Assembly (NCBI GenBank): GCA_035503515.1
Contig: DATJTJ010000062.1
Span: forward strand, 1-64,000
Length of the DNA stretch: 64,000 nt
From: DAIDKA01 sp035503515
GTDB taxonomy: Bacteria; Pseudomonadota; Gammaproteobacteria; Steroidobacterales; Steroidobacteraceae
Reading direction: 5' to 3'
Shown here piece after piece: positions 1-8,650 of this stretch. Numbering within the stretch: position 1 is the stretch's first letter; every line of letters starts with the position of its first letter. The notes beneath the pieces were generated by a model. The model was given only the letters and a program-made list of their open reading frames with translations, was not told the DNA's origin and made no database searches. The translations under genes were made by a program, and so were the position numbers.

Positions 1-129
<129 letters not shown>

Positions 130-251
130 TGAAGATTTTGAACATCGAAATGAATGGCTCAAAAAAGACTCATTGCTGGACTTTCTTGGTCACTCGGTCT
201 GCACTCTTGGAGGCATCGACGCGAGTTCCCACACAAGTTACTTGCCGAATT

Positions 252-262
252 TTTAAATAGCA
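252..262 (-). promoter_or_regulatory. boxA-like antitermination element in the rrn leader
   Basis: On the minus strand, about 120 nt before the mature 16S start, the sequence TGCTATTTAAA is followed by a stretch close to the E. coli rrn leader (CTTGTGTGGGAACTCG here, CTGTGTGGGCACTCG in E. coli). The family role is to recruit NusB/S10 so that RNA polymerase reads through the rRNA operon. The assignment rests on position and similarity. Confidence 0.6.
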
Positions 263-308
263 TCCCGGTCGCGGTGGGCCAGGAGGTGTTCCCTCGAAAG
301 GGGGGCGA

Positions 309-336
309 AGTATAAGCGCTTAACGCCTTCCGTCAA
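309..336 (-). promoter_or_regulatory. rrn promoter P2 (sigma-70)
   Basis: On the minus strand, the -35 TTGACG (331-336), a 16-bp spacer and the -10 TATACT (309-314) point toward the 16S gene. The region just downstream of the -10 is GC-rich, as expected for stringently controlled stable-RNA promoters. It lies about 70 bp downstream of the -10 of a second, upstream promoter. Confidence 0.7.
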
Positions 337-409
337 CCCCTTTTCTGGGAGCCCGATCTGCTGGAGCTTTGCGGCTTTCGCTGCAGGCCCGAGCAACTCG
401 AGGGCGCGC

Positions 410-437
410 AGTATAGCCAAGGACCCTGGGCTGTCAA
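410..437 (-). promoter_or_regulatory. rrn promoter P1 (sigma-70) with AT-rich upstream element
   Basis: On the minus strand, a perfect -35 TTGACA (432-437), a 16-bp spacer and the -10 TATACT (410-415) are followed by a GCGCGC discriminator. That is the hallmark of ppGpp/DksA-controlled rRNA promoters. Immediately upstream (448-460) is an A/T tract that would act as an UP element in otherwise very GC-rich DNA. Confidence 0.75.
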
Positions 438-462
438 CGCGGTGTCACAAAAATATTTTCAT

Positions 463-887
463 TCATCTGCCCCGCCTGCAAAGCGGGTGGGAAAACAGCG
501 GTTTATCGCTCTTTCCGCAATGCACCGACACGTGGACACCGCCGCGCCCGCCTATCCCACTTGGGGCCTCCCGCCCGGGTCTGCAAGGACCCCGGTCGCG
601 CTTTTATTGCGACGCAATATCCGCTTCCTGCAGCCCTCGGCGCAGCGCCCGGACGCCCCTCCTGCGGCGCCCCCTGCATCAGGTCCGCCGCGAGTTCCAC
701 CCAGCCCTAATCTCCGCCCTCCCGGAGCGCGGCCGGTACGGCCCGCGCCTGAAAAGCGGGAACCTGCGACTGAGCCTTGACCGGGGGGCGTCGGCGGCGG
801 GGAAAAGGCCCCCGGAGTCCGCCTCGTAGCCAACAGGTTCGCGGCGCCGTGGACGGCGCTGCCGTATCGGTTCCTGCGCCCGCGCAG
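463..887. other. GC-rich gap between tyrS and the rrn promoters
   Basis: About 425 bases lie between the tyrS stop and the rrn upstream element. Open frames exist on both strands, but they have composition-driven Arg/Pro/Ala-rich translations with no recognisable family. A short inverted repeat (GGCGCCGTGGACGGCGC, around 843-859) could fold in the tyrS 3' end, but it has no T-tract. No tRNA, repeat or other element was seen. Confidence 0.5.
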
Positions 888-2102
888 TCAGGCCTGTTTG
901 AGCTGCACGCGGGCGTAGCGCCGCGTGCCCACCTGCAGTACGTGATCGGCGCCGGCGCGCAGGGTCAGGGCGCGGTCCGTCACCTTCACGCCGTCGAGCT
1001 TGACGGCGCCCTCGTCGATCTTGCGGTTGGCCTCGGAACTGCTGGCGGCCAGGCCCGCGGCCTTGAGCACGTTGCCGATGCGCAGGCCCGCGGCATCCAC
1101 GGCGATGACGACCGGCGGCAGGTCGGTGGGCACGGCCTTCTCGCTCACCCGCGACATGAAGGCCTGCGCGGCCGCCTGCGCCGCCGCCTCGCCGTGGAAG
1201 CGGGCGGTGATCTCGGCGGCGAGCTCGAGCTTGATGTCGCGGGGATTGCGGCCCGCACCCGCCGCGGCCCGCAGTGCCTGGATGTCGGCGAGGCTGCGGA
1301 AGCTCAGGAGTTCGTAGTAGCGCCACATGAGCTCGTCGGAGATCGACATCAGCTTGCCGAACATCGAGTCGGGCGCCTCGGTGATGCCGATGTAGTTGCC
1401 CAGCGACTTCGACATCTTGTTGACGCCGTCGGTGCCTTCCAGCAGCGGCATGGTGATGACCACCTGGGGCTCCTGGCCGTAGGCCTCCTGCAGCGAGCGG
1501 CCCACCAGCAGATTGAACCTTTGGTCGGTTCCGCCCATCTCAACATCGGCCTTGAGAGCGACGGAGTCATAGCCCTGCGCGAGCGGATACAGGAATTCAT
1601 GGATGGCGATGGGCTGGCCGCCCTTGTAGCGCTTGGCGAAATCGTCGCGCTCCAGCATCCGCGCCACGGTGTAGTGCGCGGCGATCTTCACGAACTCGGG
1701 CGCGGCCATGTTCGAGAGCCAGCGCGAGTTGAACTCGATGCGGGTGCGTCCGCGGTCGAGGATCTTGAACACCTGGGCCTGGTAGGTCTCGGCGTTGGCC
1801 TGGACCTCGGCGGGCGTGAGCGGCGGCCGGGTGGCATTGCGGCCGGTCGGATCGCCGATCATCCCCGTGAAGTCGCCGATCAGGAAGATGACCTCGTGCC
1901 CGGACTCTTGGAACTGACGCATCTTGTTCAGGAGCACGGTGTGTCCCAGGTGCAGGTCCGCCGCCGTGGGATCGAATCCGGCCTTGATGCGCAGCGGCCG
2001 CCCCTGGGCGAGCTTCCTGATGAACTCCGCCTCGGGCAGGACTTCGTGCGCACCGCGCTTGTACTCGGCCAGCTGTTCGTTAACGTCCACCACGGTTCTC
2101 AT
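888..2102 (-). CDS. tyrS: tyrosine--tRNA ligase
   Basis: This cytoplasmic class I aminoacyl-tRNA synthetase charges tRNA-Tyr. The 404-residue product has the HIGH-type motif HLGH at residues 51-54, the KMSKS loop at 229-233, and a C-terminal S4-like RNA-binding domain from about 330 onward. Length and KMSKS context match the TyrRS class common in Pseudomonas. The start is the ATG beginning MRTVVDVNEQL; the frame stays open far upstream, but that extension is antisense to the M23 gene and is not protein-like. Its start lies 27 bp from the divergent M23 peptidase gene. Transcription runs toward the rRNA operon, as in P. aeruginosa, where tyrS sits next to an rrn locus. Confidence 0.96.
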   Translation of the reverse strand: MRTVVDVNEQLAEYKRGAHEVLPEAEFIRKLAQGRPLRIKAGFDPTAADLHLGHTVLLNKMRQFQESGHEVIFLIGDFTGMIGDPTGRNATRPPLTPAEVQANAETYQAQVFKILDRGRTRIEFNSRWLSNMAAPEFVKIAAHYTVARMLERDDFAKRYKGGQPIAIHEFLYPLAQGYDSVALKADVEMGGTDQRFNLLVGRSLQEAYGQEPQVVITMPLLEGTDGVNKMSKSLGNYIGITEAPDSMFGKLMSISDELMWRYYELLSFRSLADIQALRAAAGAGRNPRDIKLELAAEITARFHGEAAAQAAAQAFMSRVSEKAVPTDLPPVVIAVDAAGLRIGNVLKAAGLAASSSEANRKIDEGAVKLDGVKVTDRALTLRAGADHVLQVGTRRYARVQLKQA

Positions 2103-2129
2103 GACGCCGGAAACGTGCAAGTCTAGCTG

Positions 2130-3455
2130 ATGGCCATTTCCAACCGTACCCTGCTGCGGGCACTCATCGGCGCGGTCGTCGTGATCGGCGCCTCGCTGAC
2201 CCTCATCGCCGTGATGACCCGCAGCGGCGCGCCACGCCTTGCGGCAGCCTCGGCGCCGGCCCGGCTCGCCGCCTCCACCGCCACGGCCGCCGCGGTGCGC
2301 GCCATCGCCCCGGCGATTCCCGCCTCGGTCGGCGCGGCCCTGAAGCCCACCGACCGGGAACTCTCGACCATCCGCGTCATCGTGACCCGCAACGACACGC
2401 TCGACCACATCTTCCGCCGCCTGGCCCTGAGCCTCTCGGATCTGGCCTCGCTGCGCAGCCTCCCCGGCATCCGCGCGCACCTGGACCGGTTGCGGCCCGG
2501 CGAGACGCTGACCCTGACCTCCCGGTCCGGGAACCTCGTGGGCCTGGAACGGCGTCTGAACATCGACCAGACGCTCAAGGTCGACCGCGCCGCGCAAGGG
2601 TTCCGGGCCAACGTGCTGCAGAACCCGCTGGCCACGCGCACGCGCACCATCCACGGCACCATCGACTCGTCGCTGTTCGAATCCATGGCCAGCGCCGGCG
2701 GCCATGACCAGACGGCCCTGAGCCTCGCCAACATCTTCGGCTACGACATCGACTTCGTGCTCGACATCCGGCCCGGCGACAGTTTCACGGTCACGTATAC
2801 CGAGGTCCTGCAGGACGGCAAGTACCTGCAGGACGGCCCGATCCTCGCCGCGCGGTTCACGAACCAGGGCAAGGAGTACTTGGCCGTGCGCTACGTCACC
2901 CCGGACGGCAACGCCGACTATTACTCGCCGCAGGGCAGCACGCTGCACAAGGCCTTCCTGCGGGCGCCGCTGGAGTTCACGCGCATCAGCTCGCCGTTCA
3001 GCCTGCACCGGCTGCATCCCATCCTCAACACCATCCGGGCCCACAAGGGCGTGGACTACGCGGCCCCGATCGGCACCCCGGTGCGCGCCGCGGGTGACGG
3101 CCGGGTGCTGTTCGCGGGCGTGCGCGGCGGCTACGGCAACCTCGTCGAACTGGACCACTCCCGGGGCATCACCACGGTATACGGCCATCTATCGCGCTTC
3201 GCCCATGGCCTGCACGCAGGGCAGCATGTCGCGCAGGGCGAGGTCATCGCCTACGTGGGCATGACGGGCCTCGCGACCGGACCGCACCTGCACTACGAGT
3301 ACCGCGTCAACGGCGTCTTCCAGAACCCGCAGACCGTGAAACTGCCCGCGGCGCTGCCGATCGACGCCTCCCTGCGGGCCGATTTCCTGGCCAAAACGGC
3401 GCCCCTGCTGGCGTCCCTGGACCCGCCGCCCGGGCCGACCCTCGTTTCGCGCTGA
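2130..3455 (+). CDS. M23 family murein metallopeptidase (membrane-anchored)
   Basis: This is a predicted periplasmic zinc endopeptidase that cleaves peptidoglycan cross-links. Residues about 8-28 form a single N-terminal membrane anchor. The middle holds an OapA/LysM-like region (RLRPGETLTL), and the C-terminal M23 domain carries HKGVDYA and HLHYE, which supply the zinc ligands and catalytic His. At 441 residues it matches the MepM/PA0667-type proteins found divergent from tyrS in Pseudomonas. The ATG at 2130 directly follows an in-frame TAG (2124-2126), so the start is well constrained. No good Shine-Dalgarno is visible. The anhMurNAc kinase anmK that often follows this gene is absent, and ppk comes next. 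Confidence 0.93.
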   Translation: MAISNRTLLRALIGAVVVIGASLTLIAVMTRSGAPRLAAASAPARLAASTATAAAVRAIAPAIPASVGAALKPTDRELSTIRVIVTRNDTLDHIFRRLALSLSDLASLRSLPGIRAHLDRLRPGETLTLTSRSGNLVGLERRLNIDQTLKVDRAAQGFRANVLQNPLATRTRTIHGTIDSSLFESMASAGGHDQTALSLANIFGYDIDFVLDIRPGDSFTVTYTEVLQDGKYLQDGPILAARFTNQGKEYLAVRYVTPDGNADYYSPQGSTLHKAFLRAPLEFTRISSPFSLHRLHPILNTIRAHKGVDYAAPIGTPVRAAGDGRVLFAGVRGGYGNLVELDHSRGITTVYGHLSRFAHGLHAGQHVAQGEVIAYVGMTGLATGPHLHYEYRVNGVFQNPQTVKLPAALPIDASLRADFLAKTAPLLASLDPPPGPTLVSR

Positions 3456-3495
3456 GCGCCTTCTAACCCCCTGCCCGGGCGTGTATGGTTGAGTC

Positions 3496-5583
3496 GTGGA
3501 TGTCCCTGATCTCAAGGCGCCCAGCTGCTACATCAACCGTGAGCTCTCCTTCCTGGAGTTCAACCACCGGGTGCTGGCGCTCGCCTTCGACGAGACCCTG
3601 CCGCTGCTGGAGCGGCTGAAGTTCCTGTGCATCTGCTCGGGCAACCTGGATGAGTTCTTCGAGATCCGCGTCGCCGGTCTCAAGCACCTGCAGGAGCTGG
3701 GCAAGACCCAGCACACGCCCGATGCGCTGACCATTCCCGAACAGCTGGCGGGGATCCACTCGCGGGCGCAGAACCTGTGCACCGAGCAGTACCGCTGCCT
3801 GAACGAGATCCTGCTGCCGAAGCTCGCGCACGCGGGCGTGAGCCTGCAGTCGCGCTCGGCCTGGACGCCCAGGACCCGGCGCTGGCTGGAGAAGTATTTC
3901 GCGAACGAGATCGAGCCGGTGCTGAGTCCGCTCGGCCTCGACCCGGCGCGGCCGTTCCCGCGCATCCAGAACAAGAGCCTGAACTTCATCGTGCACCTGG
4001 CCGGCAAGGATGCCTTCGGCCGCGACAGCGAGATGGCCATCGTGCAGGCGCCGCGCTCGCTGCCGCGGGTCGTGCCGCTGCCCGATGAGTCGCCCGGCCA
4101 GCCGCGCGGCTTCGTGCTCCTGACCAGCATCGTGCAGGCCTTCGTGTCGCGGCTGTTCCCGGGCATCGAGGTCAGGGGCTGCTACCAGTTCCGCGTGACC
4201 CGCAACAGCGACCTGTTCGTCGACGAGGAAGAGATCGACGACCTGCGGCGGGCCCTCGAGGGCGAGCTGGTGCATCGCCGGTACGGCGCCGCCGTACGCC
4301 TGGAGACCGCCCGCGACTGTCCGCGGGAGATGATCAACTTCCTGCTCAGGCAGTTCTCGCTGGACGATGTGGACCTGTACCGCATGCCCGGCCCGGTGAA
4401 CCTCAACCGGCTCTCGGCGCTGTACGACCTGGTGCAGCGGCCCGACCTGAAGTACCCGCCGTTCACGCCCGGCCTGCCGCGGCGCCTGGCGACCACCACC
4501 GACGTGTACGCGGTGCTGCGCCAGAAGGACGTGCTGCTGCAGCATCCCTACCAGAGCTTCCTGCCGGTGATGGACTTCGTGCGTCAGGCGGCGCTCGACC
4601 CGCAGGTGCTGGCGATCAAGCAGACTCTGTACCGCACCGGCCACGAATCCCCGGTGGTGGATGCGCTGGTGGCGGCGGCGCAGGCCGGCAAGGACGTGAC
4701 CGTGATCGTGGAGCTGCGGGCGCGGTTCGACGAGGAGGCCAACATCGAGCTTTCGAACCGGCTGCAGGAGGCCGGCGCGCACGTCATGTACGGGGTGGTC
4801 GGGTTCAAGACCCACGCCAAGCTCACCATGATCGTGCGCCGCGAGCCCGACGGCATCCGCCGCTACTGCCACCTGGGCACCGGCAACTACCACCCGCGCA
4901 CCGCCCGTGCCTATACCGACTATGCGCTCTTCACCTGCGACCGCGACATCGGCCAGGACGTGCACGAGATCTTCCTGCAGCTGACGAGCCTCACGCAGAC
5001 CCCGCGGCTGAGCCGCCTGCTGCAGTCCCCGTTCACCCTGCACACCGGCATGCTCGAGCGGCTGGAGCGCGAGGCCGGACACGCGCGCGCCGGGCGCCCG
5101 GCGCACGTCATCCTCAAGATGAACGCGCTGGTGGACCCGCAGGCCATCGAGGCGCTGTACCGCGCCTCGGGGGCCGGGGTGAAGATCGATCTCATCGTGC
5201 GCGGCATCTGCGCGCTGCGCCCCGGCCTGCCGGGCGTCTCGGAGAACGTCACCGTGCGCTCGGTGCTCGGCCGCTTCCTCGAGCACTCGCGGGTGTTCTA
5301 TTTCGAGAACGGCGGCGAGCCGGAACTGTTCTGCGCCAGCGCCGACTGGATGGAGCGCAACTTCTTCCGCCGTGTCGAGGTCGCCTTCCCGGTGCTGCGC
5401 GAGTCGCACCGCGAGCGCATCCTGCGCGACCTGCACCTGTACCTCGCCGACAACACCCAGGCATGGCTGCTGCGCCCGGATGGCAGCTACGTGCGGGCCG
5501 AGCCCGGCACCGAGACCGCGGTGTGCGCGCAGAAACAGCTGCTGGAGTACTACGCCGCCGGACCCGGCAGCCTGCTGCCCTAG
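3496..5583 (+). CDS. ppk: polyphosphate kinase 1
   Basis: PPK1 reversibly makes long-chain inorganic polyphosphate from the gamma-phosphate of ATP. The 695-residue product shows the N-terminal INRELSFLEFN signature and the catalytic-domain block YCHLGTGNYH, which holds the histidine that becomes phosphorylated. The second catalytic domain follows. The start is a GTG at 3496, 40 bp after the M23 stop. The stop overlaps that of the convergent ppx by 4 bp, so the synthesis and degradation enzymes for polyP face each other. Length and motifs are normal. Confidence 0.97.
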   Translation: MDVPDLKAPSCYINRELSFLEFNHRVLALAFDETLPLLERLKFLCICSGNLDEFFEIRVAGLKHLQELGKTQHTPDALTIPEQLAGIHSRAQNLCTEQYRCLNEILLPKLAHAGVSLQSRSAWTPRTRRWLEKYFANEIEPVLSPLGLDPARPFPRIQNKSLNFIVHLAGKDAFGRDSEMAIVQAPRSLPRVVPLPDESPGQPRGFVLLTSIVQAFVSRLFPGIEVRGCYQFRVTRNSDLFVDEEEIDDLRRALEGELVHRRYGAAVRLETARDCPREMINFLLRQFSLDDVDLYRMPGPVNLNRLSALYDLVQRPDLKYPPFTPGLPRRLATTTDVYAVLRQKDVLLQHPYQSFLPVMDFVRQAALDPQVLAIKQTLYRTGHESPVVDALVAAAQAGKDVTVIVELRARFDEEANIELSNRLQEAGAHVMYGVVGFKTHAKLTMIVRREPDGIRRYCHLGTGNYHPRTARAYTDYALFTCDRDIGQDVHEIFLQLTSLTQTPRLSRLLQSPFTLHTGMLERLEREAGHARAGRPAHVILKMNALVDPQAIEALYRASGAGVKIDLIVRGICALRPGLPGVSENVTVRSVLGRFLEHSRVFYFENGGEPELFCASADWMERNFFRRVEVAFPVLRESHRERILRDLHLYLADNTQAWLLRPDGSYVRAEPGTETAVCAQKQLLEYYAAGPGSLLP

Positions 5584-7082
5584 CTGAAGACCCGCAGCCG
5601 CAGCCCGTGCGGCTTCAGATGATCGATCTCCTGCAGCAGATCGGCGGTGGTCAGCGGGTGCTCGCGCAGCCAGCGCGCCGGGAACTTCAGCTCCAGGCTG
5701 CGCGGCTTGGCGCTGAGCTGGATGTCCGGCAGCGCCGCGGAACTGCGGCCCCGGTGCAGCAACACCGCCAGCCGCAGCAGCACGATCAGGTAGACCGCGC
5801 CGCGGTCCCACGGCGGCACCAGCTCCTCGAGCCCTTCCAGGGAAAGCTTGCGCCGGTGACCGCCGATCAGGCGCGCCAGCAGGCGCTGCTCCTCGCGCGA
5901 GAACCCGGGCATGTCGGCGTTCTCGGTGAGATAGGCGCCGTGGCGGTGATAGCCGTTGTGGGAGACGTCCAGGCCCATCTCGTGCAGCCGCGAGGCCCAC
6001 TTCAGTCCCAGGTCCGCCAGCGGGTCGGTGAGCTTCCAGGCCTCGCGGGTGGCGTTCAGGAACTGCAGCGCCGTCGCCTCCACCCGTTCGGCCTGGGCGA
6101 AGTCCACATGGTAGCGACGCTGCATGGCGCGCACGGTGCGCTCGCGGGCATCCTCGTCGGTGAGCCGGCCCACCATGTCGTACAGCAGGCCTTCGCGCAT
6201 CGCGCCGTCCGCGATCCGCAGCTCCCGGATCTCGAGCACGCTCAGGACTTCCATCAGGATCGCGAGGCCGCCGGGGAACACCGGACGGCGGTCCTCGGTG
6301 AGGGTCGCGAACTTCAGTTCCCGCACGTGTCCGGCCTCGCCGATGTTGCGGATCACCTTCTCCAGGCCCGCCACCGTGATCGTGGTCGCGGTGGGATCGA
6401 TCTCGCGCAGCACATCGCCGATGGCGCGCACGGTGCCCGAACTGCCGTAGGAGGTCTGCCAGCCGCGGCGCCGGTAGGCCGCCTGCACCGGCTCGAGTTC
6501 CAGGCGGGCCGCGACCCGCGCGCTGTTGAGCCGTTTCGGCGAGAGCTTGCCGTCGCTGAAGAACCGCTCGCTCAGGGACACGCAGCCCATCTGCAGGCTT
6601 TCCAGCTCCAGCGGCTCGGTGCCCTCGCCGATGATGAGCTCGGTGCTGCCGCCACCGATGTCGCACACCAGGCGCCGGCCGGGTTCGGAGGGCACGGTGT
6701 GCGCGACGCCCGAATAGATCAGCCGCGCCTCTTCCATGCCGGAGATGATTTCGATGGGATGGCCCAGCGCCTCGCGGGCCCGCTCCAGGAACGCCTGCTT
6801 GCGCCGGGCGCGGCGCAGGGCGTTGGTGCCGACCACGCGGACGCTGTCGGCGTGCATGTCACGCAGGCGCTGGCCGAAGCGTTCCAGGCACGCCAGCGCG
6901 CGGGCCGCGACGTCCTTGTCGATGCGGCCGTTCTCCTCGACCCCGGCACCCAGGCGCACCATTTCGCGCAGCCGGTCCATGATGACGATCTGGCCGTGGA
7001 TGTAGCGCGCCACGACCATGTGGAAGCTGTTGGAACCGAGGTCGACCGCCGCCAGGATGTCGGGAACCGGAAGCACGGCCAT
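5580..7082 (-). CDS. ppx: exopolyphosphatase / guanosine pentaphosphatase
   Basis: Ppx is a processive exopolyphosphatase of the sugar kinase/Hsp70 actin-like superfamily, and relatives also hydrolyse pppGpp. Visible are the phosphate-1 motif AAVDLGSNSFHM near the N-terminus, the DIGGGSTEL phosphate-2 motif, and the C-terminal HD-like helical region. The chosen ATG (7080-7082) gives 500 residues, the usual length. The frame is open further upstream into erpA but has no homologous sequence there. It is convergent with ppk, sharing the palindrome CTAG as both stop codons, and lies 68 bp downstream of erpA. Confidence 0.95.
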   Translation of the reverse strand: MAVLPVPDILAAVDLGSNSFHMVVARYIHGQIVIMDRLREMVRLGAGVEENGRIDKDVAARALACLERFGQRLRDMHADSVRVVGTNALRRARRKQAFLERAREALGHPIEIISGMEEARLIYSGVAHTVPSEPGRRLVCDIGGGSTELIIGEGTEPLELESLQMGCVSLSERFFSDGKLSPKRLNSARVAARLELEPVQAAYRRRGWQTSYGSSGTVRAIGDVLREIDPTATTITVAGLEKVIRNIGEAGHVRELKFATLTEDRRPVFPGGLAILMEVLSVLEIRELRIADGAMREGLLYDMVGRLTDEDARERTVRAMQRRYHVDFAQAERVEATALQFLNATREAWKLTDPLADLGLKWASRLHEMGLDVSHNGYHRHGAYLTENADMPGFSREEQRLLARLIGGHRRKLSLEGLEELVPPWDRGAVYLIVLLRLAVLLHRGRSSAALPDIQLSAKPRSLELKFPARWLREHPLTTADLLQEIDHLKPHGLRLRVFS

Positions 7083-7150
7083 GCGCGATCGCGGGAGGGA
7101 AGAGAAGGGTGGGGTGACCGCAGCCTGTGCCAGTTGCGGTCGTGCGGCCA

Positions 7151-7522
7151 TCAGGCCGTGAAGGAGGACCCACACCCGCAGGTGGTGGTGGCGTTGGGAT
7201 TGCGGATCACGAACTGCGCGCCGTCCAGGCCCTCGCGGTAGTCGATCTCGGCCCCCATCAGGTACTGCACGCTCATCGGGTCGACCAGCAGCCGCACGCC
7301 CTGGTTCTCCACGCAGGTGTCACCGTCCTGCTGCGTCTCGTCGAACTCGAACCCGTAGCTCAGGCCCGAGCAGCCGCCGCCCTGCACGTACACCCGCAGC
7401 ATCAGCTTCGGGTTCTGCTCGGCGCGGATCAGGTCGCCGACCTTGCGGGCGGCCGCGTCCGTGAAGATCAGCGCCGCTGATTCCTCGGCCACGGGTCCGG
7501 TCGTTGCGGTCGGTGTATCCAT
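7151..7522 (-). CDS. erpA: iron-sulfur cluster insertion protein ErpA
   Basis: This A-type carrier delivers [4Fe-4S]/[2Fe-2S] clusters to apo-targets such as isoprenoid-pathway enzymes. The 123-residue product has the three invariant cysteines, at about C51 (GGGCSGLSY), C115 and C117 (TTCGCGSSF). The ATG at 7520-7522 is preferred over an upstream alternative because family members begin close to this point and the extension has no conserved residues. The neighbourhood (tyrS, M23, erpA near rrn) matches that of P. aeruginosa, which supports ErpA rather than IscA or SufA. Confidence 0.93.
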   Translation of the reverse strand: MDTPTATTGPVAEESAALIFTDAAARKVGDLIRAEQNPKLMLRVYVQGGGCSGLSYGFEFDETQQDGDTCVENQGVRLLVDPMSVQYLMGAEIDYREGLDGAQFVIRNPNATTTCGCGSSFTA

Positions 7523-7575
7523 GAGCGCTAGTTTAAGCCAAGAGTCCCCGGGGGACAAAATCGGTGCAGTCACCG

Positions 7576-7935
7576 TCAGGGTTTCACCTGGATCAGCCGC
7601 CCGCTGATCTGCGCGCCGGCGTCGGCCTCGATGGTGCCGTAATGGACGTTGCCGCAGACGCGGGCCCCCGGCCCGAGCGCCACCTTCCCCGTCGCCTGCA
7701 CATCGCCGCGGACGATGCCGTTGACCACGACGTGGGTGGCCACGACCCCGCGTTCGATGAGCCCCGCTTCGCCCAGGGACACCGAGGACTCCCCCGGACC
7801 GTAGGCGCGGACGGCGCCGAGCACCTTGCCCTCGATGTGCAGGCCGCCGCTGAACTCCACGTCGCCGTGGACCACGGCTGCGGCGCTGATGAGCATGTCG
7901 ACGCGACTGCCGGCGCGGACGTCACGGTTGAACAT
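7576..7935 (-). CDS. bactofilin (polymerising cytoskeletal protein)
   Basis: Bactofilins form membrane-associated filaments through a right-handed beta-helix and scaffold cell-wall or polar machinery. The 119-residue product starts MFNRDVR and shows the repeating hydrophobic/glycine pattern of that fold (AAVVHGDVEFSGGL, VVNGIVRGDVQATGKVALG, GNVHYGTIEADAGAQISG). It is a compact single-domain form. Its first 14 bp overlap the 3' end of the upstream DUF6776-type membrane protein gene, so the two are probably co-translated. Pairing with peptidoglycan-related genes is common for bactofilins. Confidence 0.88.
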   Translation of the reverse strand: MFNRDVRAGSRVDMLISAAAVVHGDVEFSGGLHIEGKVLGAVRAYGPGESSVSLGEAGLIERGVVATHVVVNGIVRGDVQATGKVALGPGARVCGNVHYGTIEADAGAQISGRLIQVKP

Positions 7936-8641
7936 CGACACTCCAGGGGAAGCTCTGCGTGGTGGTGATGCCGTTGGGGCGGCCGTCGCGCAGGGTGACC
8001 TGCACGGTCGCGGGCCTGAATCCGGCCGGCAGCGCGATGTGGTAGTCGACGGCCTGGTAGTACTTGAAGCTGACGCTGCCCCTGGGCGTGTTGCCCACCG
8101 CATCGACCGCGCTCGCCGCGCCGTTGAGCTGGCCGCTGACGCGCACCGCCACCACCCCGTTCACCGTCGCATCCGGCTTGCCGCCCTGCATGAGCGTCAG
8201 ATGCGCGACGAACGCTCCGGCGCCGCCGGCCGGCGCGATCCGCAGCTGCTGGACCTGCATCGAGCTGCCCGCGGCCGAGGCCGGCGCGACCACGCCCCGG
8301 TACACGGCCAGGTCCTGGCGGTCGCGGTCGATCTGGGCCTGCAGTTCGGCGATCTCCAGGGCGACCTGTTCGTGCTCGCGGGCGGCGCCGGCCTGCAGGG
8401 TCTGCAGCTGCGCCACCTGGGAGTGCAGGTTCTGGATCTCGGCATCGAGGGTCGCGACCTGGCGCCGGTGATCGCGCCGCTCCTCGGCGACGCGGGCCCG
8501 GTCGTAGCCGGCGCTGTAGCGACCGAATTCGAACAGCACGTAGAGGGCGAACAGGCCGATCAGCACGACCGCGATCCGCAGCAGCACGGTGCGCACCGGC
8601 GTATGCGGCCGGATCACGAACATGCGTGTCGTATCGCTCAT
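7922..8641 (-). CDS. DUF6776-type membrane-anchored coiled-coil protein
   Basis: This is a 239-residue protein with one N-terminal transmembrane helix (about residues 20-42), a coiled coil rich in Gln/Glu/Leu (about 50-115) and a C-terminal beta-rich domain ending in SFPWSVDV. The arrangement matches the uncharacterised family found next to bactofilin and erpA in gammaproteobacteria, which I recall as DUF6776. No catalytic motif is visible. A role as a periplasm-facing partner or anchor of the bactofilin is inferred only from the 14-bp gene overlap and shared direction. Confidence 0.75.
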   Translation of the reverse strand: MSDTTRMFVIRPHTPVRTVLLRIAVVLIGLFALYVLFEFGRYSAGYDRARVAEERRDHRRQVATLDAEIQNLHSQVAQLQTLQAGAAREHEQVALEIAELQAQIDRDRQDLAVYRGVVAPASAAGSSMQVQQLRIAPAGGAGAFVAHLTLMQGGKPDATVNGVVAVRVSGQLNGAASAVDAVGNTPRGSVSFKYYQAVDYHIALPAGFRPATVQVTLRDGRPNGITTTQSFPWSVDVQP

Positions 8642-8650
8642 GGCCGGCGG

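Noticed and set aside
2105..2129. Long upstream promoter for the M23 gene
   Set aside because: Only 27 bp separate it from divergent tyrS, so any promoter must overlap coding sequence; no distinct boxes were found and none is claimed.
888..3188. A 766-codon tyrS reading
   Set aside because: The N-terminal 362 residues are antisense to the M23 gene and not protein-like; tyrS starts at 2102.
3463..6666. A 1067-codon minus-strand frame across ppk and ppx
   Set aside because: Antisense to ppk and out of frame with ppx; the product has no family and the composition is typical of GC-rich shadow frames.
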